In this document: piece by piece, positions 49,661 through 58,137 of the stretch
How positions within the stretch are numbered: the first letter of the stretch is position 1
How the letters are laid out: every line of letters begins with the position of its first letter
From: Phormidesmis sp963710175
Lineage (GTDB): Bacteria > Cyanobacteriota > Cyanobacteriia > Phormidesmidales > Phormidesmidaceae
Length of the DNA stretch: 64,000 bases
Assembly (NCBI GenBank): GCA_963710175.1
Contig: CAVPZC010000001.1
Coordinates: 1,922,001-1,986,000, forward strand
Reading direction: 5' to 3'
Notes under the pieces: generated by a model
What the model saw: only the letters and a program-made list of their open reading frames with translations
Told to the model about the DNA's origin: nothing
The model's database searches: none
Position numbers and translations under genes: made by a program

Positions 49661-50401
49661 TTGAGAAAGCAGGTGCAACGAATCACCATCAGCGCCGATC
49701 AGCGCCAAGCAGGGTCGCTTACACTCGCAGCTGATCAGCGTCACTACCTGCTGAGAGTGCTGCGGCTGCGAGCGGGCGATCGCTTTATTGCTCAAGACGG
49801 TCAGGGGCAGCAGTGGCTCGCCGCGCTGACTGAGCAGCCAGACCAGGCAGATATTTTAGAAGTACTGATTGCTAGAGCACCGACTGCTCCGCTGCGGCTG
49901 ATAGCAGCGCTGCCCAAAGGCAATGGCTTTGACCAGGTAGTGCGCCAAACCACCGAACTAGGGGTGACACATATTTACCCGGTCTTGAGCGATCGCACCT
50001 TGCTCAAGCCGAGTGCCAGTAAACTGACCCGCTGGCGGCGCATTGCCCAAGAAGCCGCAGAACAGAGCGAGCGGGTAAGCGTCCCTGAGATCTTTGATCC
50101 GATAGACTTCCGGCAGTGCCTGGCTCAGGTCGAGAGGGAAGGGCTGCGCTATCTCTGCGCAGCGCGCACTGACTGCCCCCACTTGTTGGCCCATTTGCAA
50201 ACTCACTTAACTTTATCAGCGCCTTCCCCAGCAGTCACTTTGGCAACTGGGCCGGAAGGGGGATGGACCACTGCCGAAATTACGGACGCCGCCGCTCAAG
50301 GCTATGAAGTTGTTTCATTAGGTGCCGCAGTTCTACGGGCAGTCACGGCCCCGATTACCGCACTATCTCTCATTACAGCAGCTAGAGAACTGTTGATATA
50401 G
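49661..50401 (+). CDS. rsmE: 16S rRNA (uracil-1498-N3)-methyltransferase
   Basis: A 246-residue SPOUT-class RNA methyltransferase that methylates U1498 of 16S rRNA. Family marks: an N-terminal PUA-like part (QRHYLLRVLRLRAGDRFIAQDGQGQ), PLRLIAALPKGNGFDQVVRQTTELGVTHIYPV, EAAEQSERVSVPEI, TLATGPEGGWTTAEI, and the knot block SLGAAVLRAVTAP. The open frame starts at TTG 49661; a GTG at 49673 is another possible start. The N-terminal residues MRKQVQRI give the usual few amino acids before QRI, so I keep 49661. Confidence 0.93.
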   Translation: MRKQVQRITISADQRQAGSLTLAADQRHYLLRVLRLRAGDRFIAQDGQGQQWLAALTEQPDQADILEVLIARAPTAPLRLIAALPKGNGFDQVVRQTTELGVTHIYPVLSDRTLLKPSASKLTRWRRIAQEAAEQSERVSVPEIFDPIDFRQCLAQVEREGLRYLCAARTDCPHLLAHLQTHLTLSAPSPAVTLATGPEGGWTTAEITDAAAQGYEVVSLGAAVLRAVTAPITALSLITAARELLI

Positions 50402-50532
50402 CTGGATTTCATCGTATAAGCCCGGATGTCCAAACGGATTTATCTTGTTTAAGCTGTGGGTTATCTAGCGTCACATGGGATCGCCCATCGCGCGGATGTT
50501 CTGCGCTATCTCAGGTCAATCTTATAATCACA

Positions 50533-50829
50533 ATGGCAAAATCATCGGATACCGTTTTTTCTGGTTTTCATGCGCTTTCCGAGCCCATCCGTATTCAAGT
50601 TATTGAGCTGCTGCAAGAAGGCGAGTTTTGCGTAGGTGATATGTGCGATCGCCTCAGCATTGCCCAGTCTAAGCTGTCTTTTCACCTCAAAACCCTCAAA
50701 GAGGCCGGTCTGGTGACGGCCAGGCAGCAGGGCCGCTGGATGTACTACAGCCTAAACGCAGATCGCTTCAATGTCCTGGAAGGCTATCTCAACGGCTACG
50801 GCGACTACCCCCGCTCCAGGCCCCTCTAA
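50533..50829 (+). CDS. ArsR/SmtB-family transcriptional repressor
   Basis: A 98-residue winged-helix repressor. It has PIRIQVIELLQEGEFCVGDMC, the recognition helix block SIAQSKLSFHLKTLKEAGLV, and the wing GRWMYYSLN, all typical of the arsenic-sensing ArsR branch. The classical ArsR metal site uses Cys in an ELCVCDLC block; here it is EFCVGDMC, so the middle Cys is Gly while the outer two are kept. That could change or weaken the metal response. It stands alone; two hairpin terminators follow it. The arsS cluster is 26 kb away, so a regulatory link is unproven. Confidence 0.87.
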   Translation: MAKSSDTVFSGFHALSEPIRIQVIELLQEGEFCVGDMCDRLSIAQSKLSFHLKTLKEAGLVTARQQGRWMYYSLNADRFNVLEGYLNGYGDYPRSRPL

Positions 50830-50862
50830 AGATAGCCAAAGACTTGCTTCGCTCCTATAAAA

Positions 50863-50893
50863 CAGAAGGCCTCTTTGCCCTATAGGCCTTCTG
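50863..50893 (+). terminator. Hairpin after the ArsR-type gene
   Basis: CAGAAGGCCT (50863-50872) pairs perfectly with AGGCCTTCTG (50884-50893), loop 11 bases. There is no following T tract, so it may act only as a processing hairpin or a weak terminator. Confidence 0.5.
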
Positions 50894-50906
50894 ACGTAAG
50901 CAGTTT

Positions 50907-50951
50907 GCCCTACATTTCTTGCTTGTCTAGAAGTAATGTAGGCATTTTTTT
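50907..50951 (+). terminator. Rho-independent terminator
   Basis: CCTACATT (50909-50916) pairs with AATGTAGG (50935-50942), with flanking G/C pairs and an internal TCTT/AGAA extension, followed by CATTTTTTTA. A classic intrinsic terminator for the ArsR-type gene. The T tract touches the 3' end of opcA, so it may affect both strands. Confidence 0.75.
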
Positions 50952-52287
50952 ACTTCTCAGCCATCAGATCTAAAACCTCAGAAGTCATGGCCAAACTCTC
51001 TTCAAACAGCACATCTTCGCCCCATCGCTGTAGCTGCTGCTCTAGCAGTAGATCGGAGCGCTGATCCGACAGCGAAGTTACCTCCTGCACCAGGCTGCTC
51101 TGAGCACTCCCGCCAGACTCCATCCGCATACAGCCCACCGTCTCTGAGCACAAAATCGTATTGCAATTGGCCTGAGGATTCGTTGACTGTAGACGCACAC
51201 CTGTCAGATCGCCCAGCACCTCGCCCTGATCAATCACAGGCACCCCTGCTAGCTCGGCTTCAATCCGCCGCCCGCCTTCTCCGAGAAAGTAAACCCGCTC
51301 CACATCATAGTCACCCCCTTCATATTCGTAGCCCTGAGGTTGCCAATCCAAACGGCTCGCCAACCAACCTAAAAACATCAGGGCCTGAGCGGGGTTGCCC
51401 TTTTCGTAGTCAATGCCAACGCGGTCAACATCCATCAGCGCCATCCGTCGCTCTGGTGGGTCAAAAGCTGCTGCTGTTAATTCCTGCCAGGGAGCTAGCC
51501 GGTACCAATTCAAATCAGCAATATTAGTATGCTCATCGACCAGCGTCTGAATTTTGACAATTTCAGATTTGGCATCGCCGTAGTAGCTCGAATCTAAAAC
51601 CAAACAGCTGCTGGCCAGCGCGAGCTTTTGGAATAAATCTTGCTCAGGGTTAGGCGTCGCCTTCCACCAGACAAACTTGGGTAAATCAGAAACGGTCAGT
51701 GAGTCTACTAAGTCGCCAACTCTTTCTAGAGCATCCTTGGTGCCTCGCAGCGTAATATACTCACAGCACCTCAGGTTGCCGTCGCTGCTACCCTTCTGCA
51801 CCGGGCAATAGGCCGAGACCTGCGCCGTAACGCCTTCGTCTTCACCAAAAATAGGGCATAGGGTGATTACCCGACAGGGGTTTTGCGCAGCTAGCGGGCC
51901 GTCAAAGCTAAACCCCCGGATATCGTCATTCGGAAAATGCTGTTCTTCAATGGGCAGCTGGCGCACTTCCTGACGCAGTCTGGCCAGAGTTTTTGGCTCT
52001 ATCCGACCTGTTAACCTTAGATCGTATTCAACCTGAGCTGCTAGAATCGCCTCTCTCGTTTCTGAGCGGTGTAACCCGTCGATCTCATTGGTATAGAACC
52101 CCAGCGTTGCTAGCAGCTGCTGAATCTCCTCTGGCTCATAGATCACCATCGTAAAGGTTGCCGCCCGAGCTGCCACTGGCGCTGATCCGCTGCTGTCCTG
52201 ATTTTGCCAAATACTTTGCAGCTCAGCTTCAATTTCGTCTAGAGAAATATCTTTGGGCTTTTGAAGCGCCAGAATAGAAGTTGCCAT
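50950..52287 (-). CDS. opcA: Glucose-6-phosphate dehydrogenase assembly protein OpcA
   Basis: A 445-residue protein that activates and assembles glucose-6-phosphate dehydrogenase and is a thioredoxin target in cyanobacteria. It has an N-terminal part with a peptidoglycan-binding-like helical module (EIQQLLATLGFYTNEIDGLHRSETREAILAAQ) typical of cyanobacterial OpcA. The main domain follows, with PCRVITLCPIFGEDEG, LPKFVWWKATPNPEQDLF and ALMFLGWLASRLDWQ. The C-terminal block has several Cys (NPQANCNTILCSETVGCMRM) that could be the redox switch. It lies directly downstream of zwf, with 130 bases between, as in the conserved fbp-zwf-opcA cluster. Confidence 0.95.
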   Translation of the reverse strand: MATSILALQKPKDISLDEIEAELQSIWQNQDSSGSAPVAARAATFTMVIYEPEEIQQLLATLGFYTNEIDGLHRSETREAILAAQVEYDLRLTGRIEPKTLARLRQEVRQLPIEEQHFPNDDIRGFSFDGPLAAQNPCRVITLCPIFGEDEGVTAQVSAYCPVQKGSSDGNLRCCEYITLRGTKDALERVGDLVDSLTVSDLPKFVWWKATPNPEQDLFQKLALASSCLVLDSSYYGDAKSEIVKIQTLVDEHTNIADLNWYRLAPWQELTAAAFDPPERRMALMDVDRVGIDYEKGNPAQALMFLGWLASRLDWQPQGYEYEGGDYDVERVYFLGEGGRRIEAELAGVPVIDQGEVLGDLTGVRLQSTNPQANCNTILCSETVGCMRMESGGSAQSSLVQEVTSLSDQRSDLLLEQQLQRWGEDVLFEESLAMTSEVLDLMAEK

Positions 52288-52417
52288 AGCTTTTTATAGA
52301 GAAAAGAGCACTGAGTGAAAAAAGCGGAAGGGATAGATCGAGTTTGCTAAGAAATGCCTTTAAAGCATAGCGAAAACCAGCTGACGAGTGTCTTTGTGCA
52401 AGTACATGCGAGCTAAT

Positions 52418-53950
52418 TTAGAGACGACGCCAGCGGCGGTTGGTCCGGTTCAAGAGTAGTTCAGCTTCAATCGGCCCCCAGGTGCCCGCTTCGTATAGCG
52501 GAATGCTGTCGGGCGCAGCCGGGGCGTCCCACACTTCTAGCAGTGGCGTCAGCACTCGCCAAGATTGCTCTACCTCATCGCCTCGGGTAAAGAGCGTTTG
52601 GTCACCGAGCATCGCATCGACCAGCAGACGGCTGTAAGCATCGGTGCTGGGCTGGCCAAAGGCCGCGTCGTAGCGAAAATCCATCTCGACTGAGCGGGTA
52701 CGCAGCGAAGAACCAGGCGTTTTTACTTCAAAGCGCATGGCGATGCCTTCATTCGGCTGAATTCGCAGCGCCAGAATATTGTTGTTCAACTGCTTGGTGG
52801 CAGACTGAAACATCAGATGAGGCACAGACTTGAAGTGAATAGAAATTTCGGAGACTTTTTTCGGCAGGCGCTTACCTGTTCGCAGATAGAAGGGAACACC
52901 CTGCCACCGCCAGTTGTCTACTCGCAGGGCGATCGCCGCAAAAGTATTGTTGGTAGAGCCCTCGGGCACATCGCCTTCATCTCGATAGCCCGGCACTTCC
53001 TTATTTTTCATCCAGCCGGATGAGTATTGACCGCGAATGGCGCTCTGCGACAGATTGCTGTCGTCAGCCAGGCGGGTGGCCTGTAGCACCTTTACTTTCT
53101 CGCTGCGAATGCTGGCTGCATCTAGAGAGTTCGGGGTTTCCATCGCCGTCAGGGAAAAGAGCTGCATCAGGTGATTTTGCACCATGTCGCGAATTGCGCC
53201 TGCCGTCTCGTAATAGCCAGCTCTACCTTCTAGGCCAACGGTTTCGGCGACGGTGATTTGCACATGATCAACAAACTGACGGTTCCACAGGGGTTCGAAG
53301 ATGGCATTGGCAAAGCGGAAGACCAGCAGATTTTGAACGGTTTCCTTGCCGAGGTAGTGGTCAATTCGGTAAATTTGCTCTTCTTTGCAAACGTCGCGCA
53401 CTTTGTAGTTAAGGGTTTGGGCAGAAGCCAAATCTCGACCAAATGGCTTTTCGATTACCATGCGCTGTTTGCTGGGGTCTGCCAGCATTCCGGCCTTGCC
53501 TAGCTGCTGGGCGGCTTCGGCAAAGAATCGGGGCGCAACTGAGAGGTAAAATACCCGGTTGCCTTGAGTGCCGCGTTTTTCATCTAGCTCGCTCAAGAAT
53601 TGCTTGAGCCGCTGATAGTCTTCTGACTTGTCCAGGTTGCCGGGGCAGTAGTAAAGCCCTTTCGCAAATTCATCCCACAACGCCGGGTTACTGCCCAGCC
53701 CGCCGCCGAATTCTTCTACCCCCTGCTTGAGATGCTCACGAAAGAAATCGTGACTCCATTCGCGCCGGGCGACGCCGACGATGGTTAGCTCAGGCGGCAG
53801 CCGCCTTTCTAGCCGCATCTGGTAGAGGGCAGGGACGAGCTTGCGCTGGGTGAGATCGCCAGAAGCGCCAAAGATCACAAGGATCTGCGGGGCGGGAATG
53901 CGGTCATTTTGCAGGCCAACGCGGAGCGGATTTTCGAGAAGGGAAACCAT
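52418..53950 (-). CDS. zwf: Glucose-6-phosphate 1-dehydrogenase
   Basis: A 510-residue enzyme, the first step of the oxidative pentose phosphate pathway, giving NADPH in the dark. NADP-binding block IFGASGDLTQRKLVPALY near residue 27; active-site RIDHYLGKETVQNLLVFRFAN near residue 195; substrate block VFYLSVAPRFF and IEKPFGRD. Length and ends are normal. It stands between fbp (upstream, 109 bases) and opcA (downstream), so control is likely shared. Light/thioredoxin control in cyanobacteria runs through OpcA. Confidence 0.97.
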   Translation of the reverse strand: MVSLLENPLRVGLQNDRIPAPQILVIFGASGDLTQRKLVPALYQMRLERRLPPELTIVGVARREWSHDFFREHLKQGVEEFGGGLGSNPALWDEFAKGLYYCPGNLDKSEDYQRLKQFLSELDEKRGTQGNRVFYLSVAPRFFAEAAQQLGKAGMLADPSKQRMVIEKPFGRDLASAQTLNYKVRDVCKEEQIYRIDHYLGKETVQNLLVFRFANAIFEPLWNRQFVDHVQITVAETVGLEGRAGYYETAGAIRDMVQNHLMQLFSLTAMETPNSLDAASIRSEKVKVLQATRLADDSNLSQSAIRGQYSSGWMKNKEVPGYRDEGDVPEGSTNNTFAAIALRVDNWRWQGVPFYLRTGKRLPKKVSEISIHFKSVPHLMFQSATKQLNNNILALRIQPNEGIAMRFEVKTPGSSLRTRSVEMDFRYDAAFGQPSTDAYSRLLVDAMLGDQTLFTRGDEVEQSWRVLTPLLEVWDAPAAPDSIPLYEAGTWGPIEAELLLNRTNRRWRRL

Positions 53951-54059
53951 AGCGGCGGTGTATAAGGAGATCGACGGGTAGCGAATGTGAGGGCGATCGC
54001 TGAGGAAAATATCTACTAAAACTGGAATCTATAAAGTCAGCAGCTATACAATCGGCTAT

Positions 54060-55124
54060 TTAACCTATTGCTTGACCTGATGTTACGGGCGGACGCTCTA
54101 GCTCGCGCTCCTGCAAAAACGACTCTACCAAAGTCACATCTTCACTACTACCGATAATCAGCGGTGTTCGCATGTGAATGTGGTCAGGGTCTATCTCTAA
54201 AATAAGCTGCTTGCCGGTCGTTGCTCTACCGCTGGCCTGCTCTGCTAAAAAGGCTAAGGGCGCAGATTCGTAGAGCAGTCTGAGCTTACCGTCGGGTTTT
54301 TTGAGCGTGCCTGGATAGAGAAACACGCCGCCCTGCATCAAAATTCGGTGGAAGTCGCCGACCAATGCGCCGCTGTAGCGAGCTGAGTAGCCCTCATGCC
54401 GATGGACGTAGCGAATATAGTCGCGGTAGGGGTCTTCCCACTGCCAAAAGTTACCTTCATTGACGCTGTAGTTAGCGCCGTGAGCGGGGATCTGAATATT
54501 CTCGCTGGCCAAGATAAATTCGCCCAGGCTCGGGTCTAGGGTGAAAGCGTGAACGCCTTTGCCAATGGAGTAGACAAATACCGTGCTGGGACCGTAGAGA
54601 ATATAGCCCGCTGCGATTTGATCTCGACCGGGCGTTAGCAGGTCAGCGCCGGTTTTATCGGTGTCTTCACCCTGCTGGCGGATTGAAAAAATCGAGCCGA
54701 CGTTGAGATTGATATCGACATTGGAGGAACCGTCGATGGGATCGTACAGAAGCGTATAGCGACCGGTGGCACAGTTTTCAGGAATATCGTAAATGTCGTC
54801 CATTTCTTCAGAGACCAGGCGACAGACCAGGCCGCTGCGCTGAAATACGGAGATGAAGACATCGTTGGCGTATACGTCCATCTTTTTAACGGACTCTCCC
54901 TGGATATTTTCGCGCCCGGTAAACCCGAGGGCATCTTCTACCAGGCCCGCTCGGGTCAGCCGTCTGGCGACCAGCTTGCCAGCCAGGGCGATTCGGTTCA
55001 TCAGGGCGCTGAGATCTTGGGCCTCAGGGCCAAAGCTGTCAAGCTGCTGAAGGACATGCTGCGACAGGGTCATACTGTCACGGCCTAAGGTGTCACCGGC
55101 CACGGGCTGATAACTATCTGCCAT
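54060..55124 (-). CDS. fbp: Fructose-1,6-bisphosphatase, class I
   Basis: A 354-residue class I fructose-1,6-bisphosphatase, for the Calvin cycle and gluconeogenesis. The phosphatase signature is LLYDPIDGSSNVDINLNVGSIFSI with the metal Asp residues; further marks are RLVSEEMDDI, YSARYSGALVGDFHRIL and GKLRLLYESAPLAFLAEQASG. The frame reaches back to 55190, but ATG 55124 has an AGAGGAAAA site just upstream and gives the normal MADSYQPV start. The promoter region upstream holds a MITE and a dispersed repeat copy. First gene of the fbp-zwf-opcA cluster. Confidence 0.96.
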   Translation of the reverse strand: MADSYQPVAGDTLGRDSMTLSQHVLQQLDSFGPEAQDLSALMNRIALAGKLVARRLTRAGLVEDALGFTGRENIQGESVKKMDVYANDVFISVFQRSGLVCRLVSEEMDDIYDIPENCATGRYTLLYDPIDGSSNVDINLNVGSIFSIRQQGEDTDKTGADLLTPGRDQIAAGYILYGPSTVFVYSIGKGVHAFTLDPSLGEFILASENIQIPAHGANYSVNEGNFWQWEDPYRDYIRYVHRHEGYSARYSGALVGDFHRILMQGGVFLYPGTLKKPDGKLRLLYESAPLAFLAEQASGRATTGKQLILEIDPDHIHMRTPLIIGSSEDVTLVESFLQERELERPPVTSGQAIG

Positions 55125-55229
55125 ACTTGTTTTCCTCTTTGGGGCTATTTTTCTTGTAGAGTCAGCTTTGTAGTCAGGTCGATTTTGCACTGCTTTCCTC
55201 TTTAGTCCAATTGGATAAAGTCGAGCTTA

Positions 55230-55361
55230 GAGGATGTTTGAAAAGTGGCTTTCGCTACTTATTGGCCTTTTATTGGCTTAAGTCAAAGTGACGAAAGCCG
55301 CCAAACCTCGTTTAGCTTAGTTAGAAACTGATAGCCTACCTCAGACTTTTCAAACATCCTC
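55230..55361. mobile_element. 132-bp MITE with 17-bp perfect terminal repeats
   Basis: The ends GAGGATGTTTGAAAAGT (55230-55246) and ACTTTTCAAACATCCTC (55345-55361) are perfect inverted repeats of 17 bp, flanked by the direct repeat TTA (55227-55229 and 55362-55364). Inside, GGCTTTCG pairs with CGAAAGCC, and there is no coding frame. These ends are like those of IS5-family elements, whose ISL2-type members make three-base duplications, so this is a non-autonomous derivative. It sits upstream of fbp, in its promoter region. Confidence 0.85.
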
Positions 55362-55403
55362 TTAGGAAGGTCTTTCAGATTCACAAATTAACCTTTAGAC
55401 GAA

Positions 55404-55511
55404 CTATAGCGCCGGTCACTTTGCTTGCATACACCTTATCGGTGATAAGCCTGATAGTACAGCGGGCAAAGTGACTCGCAAAGATATGAAGGCATCCGCA
55501 CTTTGCTGTAG
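55404..55511. repeat. Dispersed hairpin repeat, copy 3 (diverged)
   Basis: CTATAGC...GCTGTAG marks about 108 bp. GTCACTTTGC (55416-55425) and GCAAAGTGAC pair perfectly, the same place where copy 1 has GGCACTTTGC and GCAAAGTGC, and the end reads GCATCCGCACTTTGCTGTAG like the other copies. The middle is unrelated. The shared hairpin with a changed base pair suggests the fold, not only the sequence, is kept. Confidence 0.6.
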
Positions 55512-55618
55512 AAAGATCTTGAGAATAGATATTTTCCTTGGCAAAGCGATTCGTCAAGCTAACACGGTTGGCTGTCTATGGCTGACAGCGTCTTTGATTC
55601 GCTCTCAGCAGCTACGGT

Positions 55619-57010
55619 TTAGTCATCCACGACTGAATCTGTCTGATCTTCTCTCAGGTATTTGGGCTTCCATCCGGGTATGCTTTTTTGCGGCGATCGC
55701 GTCACTACCAAGCAGTCAGAGTCTACATCTTTGGTCAGCACGGAGCCAGCGCCCATGGTCACGTCAGATCCGATGGTGATAGGCGCGACTAAGCAGCTAT
55801 TTGCGCCGGTTTTGGTGCGATCGCCAATCACTGTTTTATGCTTATTGCGCCCGTCGTAGTTAACGGTAATCGTTCCAGCCCCTACATTCACCTGCTCACC
55901 TAGTTCTGCATCGCCGATATATGAGAGGTGGGCGATGTTGGTGCGATCGCCCACCGTCGTTTTTTTTATCTCGACAAAATTACCAATTCGGCAGTTTTCT
56001 CCCACCACCGCCTGACCCCGAATATGAGCGAAGGGGCCAATCTGCCCGCCGCCCGCAACTTCGCTGTCAGTAATAACAGAGTGAATAAGAGTTGTATTCG
56101 CGCCGATGACGCTATTTTTTACCAGGGAACCCGGACCAATGTGACAGCCCGGATGAATCACACAGCGCCCGCGCAGATTGGTCTGCGGTTCAATCACTAC
56201 ATCGGGCTCTACCAATACTGTGGCGTCAATCGTGATTGTGTCAGGATTAACCAGCGTTACGCCTGATAGTAGCAAATCGTCTTTAATGCGCTTTTGCATC
56301 ACGGTTTCAGCTTCAGCTAGCTGCTTACGGTTGTTGATACCCGCAATTTCAGCCGGGGGCGCATCTACCGCCATGACGGGTGAGAGGTCTTTTATCACAT
56401 CAGTGAGATAGTACTCTTGCTGGTCGTTGTCGGCTTTGAGATGCGGTAAAACGCTCATCAGCGCCGACCAGCTGAAGCAATAGATGCCGGCATTGATCCG
56501 CCGATTGGCACGCTGGGCTTCGCTACAGTCACGGTGCTCAATAATCTCTTTAACGACGAGGTTTTCGTCACAGAAGACCCGTCCATACCCGGTCGGATCA
56601 TCTATCTGAGCCGTCAGTATAGTGGCAGCACTGCCCCTAGCTTTATGGGCGCTGACAATATTCTCGATGGTTTCGGGCTTGAGCAAAGGTACGTCACCAT
56701 TGAGCACCAGCAGATTGCCCTCAAAGCCTGTCAGCGCCGGAATTACCTGCTGCACAGCATGGCCAGTCCCTAACTGCTCGGTCTGCTCGACGAACTCTAG
56801 ATCGGGTAGATGAGCAAACGCATTTTTCACCTGATCTGCGCCATAGCCCACAATCACAATTCGCCGATCGGGATTGACTGTGGCTGTGCTGGTTAATACG
56901 TGTTGGAGTAAAGGCAGACCGCTGAGCTGATGCAGCACTTTGGGTAAAGCCGATCTCATCCGGGTGCCTTTGCCTGCTGCTAGAACTGCGATCGCCAACG
57001 AATCCGCCAT
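55619..57010 (-). CDS. glmU: Bifunctional N-acetylglucosamine-1-phosphate uridyltransferase / glucosamine-1-phosphate acetyltransferase
   Basis: A 463-residue enzyme that makes UDP-GlcNAc for peptidoglycan and lipid A. The N-terminal half is a nucleotidyltransferase: IAVLAAGKGTRMRSALPKVLHQL, LVLNGDVPLL. The C-terminal half is a left-handed beta-helix acyltransferase with hexapeptide repeats (PFAHIRGQAVVGENCRIGNFVEIKKTTVGD, AELGEQVNVGAGTITVNYDGRNKHKTVIGD). The frame extends to 57082, but ATG 57010 follows CGGGGGAGAT, a strong ribosome-binding site. ridA lies upstream on the same strand, 37 bases away, so the two may be co-transcribed. Confidence 0.96.
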   Translation of the reverse strand: MADSLAIAVLAAGKGTRMRSALPKVLHQLSGLPLLQHVLTSTATVNPDRRIVIVGYGADQVKNAFAHLPDLEFVEQTEQLGTGHAVQQVIPALTGFEGNLLVLNGDVPLLKPETIENIVSAHKARGSAATILTAQIDDPTGYGRVFCDENLVVKEIIEHRDCSEAQRANRRINAGIYCFSWSALMSVLPHLKADNDQQEYYLTDVIKDLSPVMAVDAPPAEIAGINNRKQLAEAETVMQKRIKDDLLLSGVTLVNPDTITIDATVLVEPDVVIEPQTNLRGRCVIHPGCHIGPGSLVKNSVIGANTTLIHSVITDSEVAGGGQIGPFAHIRGQAVVGENCRIGNFVEIKKTTVGDRTNIAHLSYIGDAELGEQVNVGAGTITVNYDGRNKHKTVIGDRTKTGANSCLVAPITIGSDVTMGAGSVLTKDVDSDCLVVTRSPQKSIPGWKPKYLREDQTDSVVDD

Positions 57011-57047
57011 ATCTCCCCCGAAAACTCCTGAATCGACAGCCGCTGCC

Positions 57048-57437
57048 CTATGCAGACACCATCGCAATACACTCAATCTCAACCAGCACGTCTTTAGGCA
57101 AACGGGCTACCTCTACGCAGGCGCGGGCTGGGGCACTCTCGTCACCAAAATACTCGGCGTAGACCTGATTCATAGCGGCAAAGTCATTCATGTCCTTTAA
57201 AAAGACCGACGTTTTCACTACCTGAGATAGGTCTGCGCCTGCGGCCTTCACCACCGCCGCTAGATTTTGCAAAACCTTTTCAGTTTGCTCTGCGACCGTT
57301 GTCCCGACCAGTTCACCTGTCGCCGCATCTAACGGAATTTGCCCTGCGACAAACAGCATTGTCCCCGACGCCACTACGCCCTGGTTATACGGGCCGACCG
57401 GAGCCGGAGCCTGATCAGTTTGGATAATTTTGCGCAC
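57048..57437 (-). CDS. ridA: RidA-family reactive-intermediate deaminase
   Basis: A 129-residue member of the RidA/YjgF/YER057c/UK114 family, which hydrolyses reactive enamine/imine intermediates made by PLP enzymes. Marks: APVGPYNQGV near residue 12, LFVAGQIPLDAATGELVG, TSVFLKDMNDFAAMNQVYAEYF, APARACVEVARLPKDVLVEIECIA with the Arg that binds the substrate carboxylate. It is directly upstream of glmU on the same strand. Confidence 0.95.
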   Translation of the reverse strand: MRKIIQTDQAPAPVGPYNQGVVASGTMLFVAGQIPLDAATGELVGTTVAEQTEKVLQNLAAVVKAAGADLSQVVKTSVFLKDMNDFAAMNQVYAEYFGDESAPARACVEVARLPKDVLVEIECIAMVSA

Positions 57438-57580
57438 TGTCTATCGTTCCTCAAAGGTAGTTGGCTCACAGATCAACTGCGGTCTGACCAGATAATGGCT
57501 TCGGGCCTCACCGGCCTATTCTACTGGTTGGGCGAGATCTGACAAACCCTAAATGCAGAGATGAATTCAGCTATCTGCTG

Positions 57581-58024
57581 TCACTGCAACTGAGGTCGCT
57601 GCCCGTAGTAGCGATAGCGCCAGTAGTCTTGCAGTATTTGATCATGGTCAAAACACAGATCTACAGGGCACTCCCAGGGGTTAAAAACGGTCAGGCTTTT
57701 AGCGTCGTCTTGCGCCGATGGCTGACCGGTCGCCGTCGCAATAAAAACGATGCTGAGAGTGTGCTGACGCTGGTCGCGGTTGGGGTCTGAATAGACATAA
57801 AACTGCTCAACCAGCGTCACAGATAGGTCAGTTTCCTCCTGGGCTTCCCGCCGCGCGGCGGTCTCTACTGACTCGCCGTAGTCTACAAATCCACCGGGCA
57901 GCGCCCATCCATAGGGCGTATTTAGCCGCTCGATCAGCACAATCGGTCGATGCGGTAGATCCGCCATCTCAATGATCAGATCTACCGTAGGCGCAGGATT
58001 CCTATAGGACTTTTGCTCGGCCAT
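57581..58024 (-). CDS. NUDIX hydrolase
   Basis: A 147-residue NUDIX protein. The box is complete: GGFVDYGESVETAARREAQEETDLSV, matching G-x5-E-x7-R-E-U-x-E-E-x-x-U with all metal-binding Glu. The first domain strand carries TVDLIIEMADLPHRPIVLIERL. The context (ADP-ribose-like end, HTLSIVFIATATGQP and DDAKSLTVFNPWE) suggests the ADP-ribose/NADH-pyrophosphatase-type branch, but the substrate cannot be told. The frame reaches 58129; I chose ATG 58024, where conserved sequence begins. It is divergent from malQ. Confidence 0.88.
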   Translation of the reverse strand: MAEQKSYRNPAPTVDLIIEMADLPHRPIVLIERLNTPYGWALPGGFVDYGESVETAARREAQEETDLSVTLVEQFYVYSDPNRDQRQHTLSIVFIATATGQPSAQDDAKSLTVFNPWECPVDLCFDHDQILQDYWRYRYYGQRPQLQ

Positions 58025-58137
58025 GGCTATCTTAAATTTTTCATAATCATGACATTCTCTTGATGCTTCTTTCAAAAAGCAGAGTATGGCATCTATCTGC
58101 CCGTGATAGAGTTCTGAGCAAATGAACAAAAGTAGCT

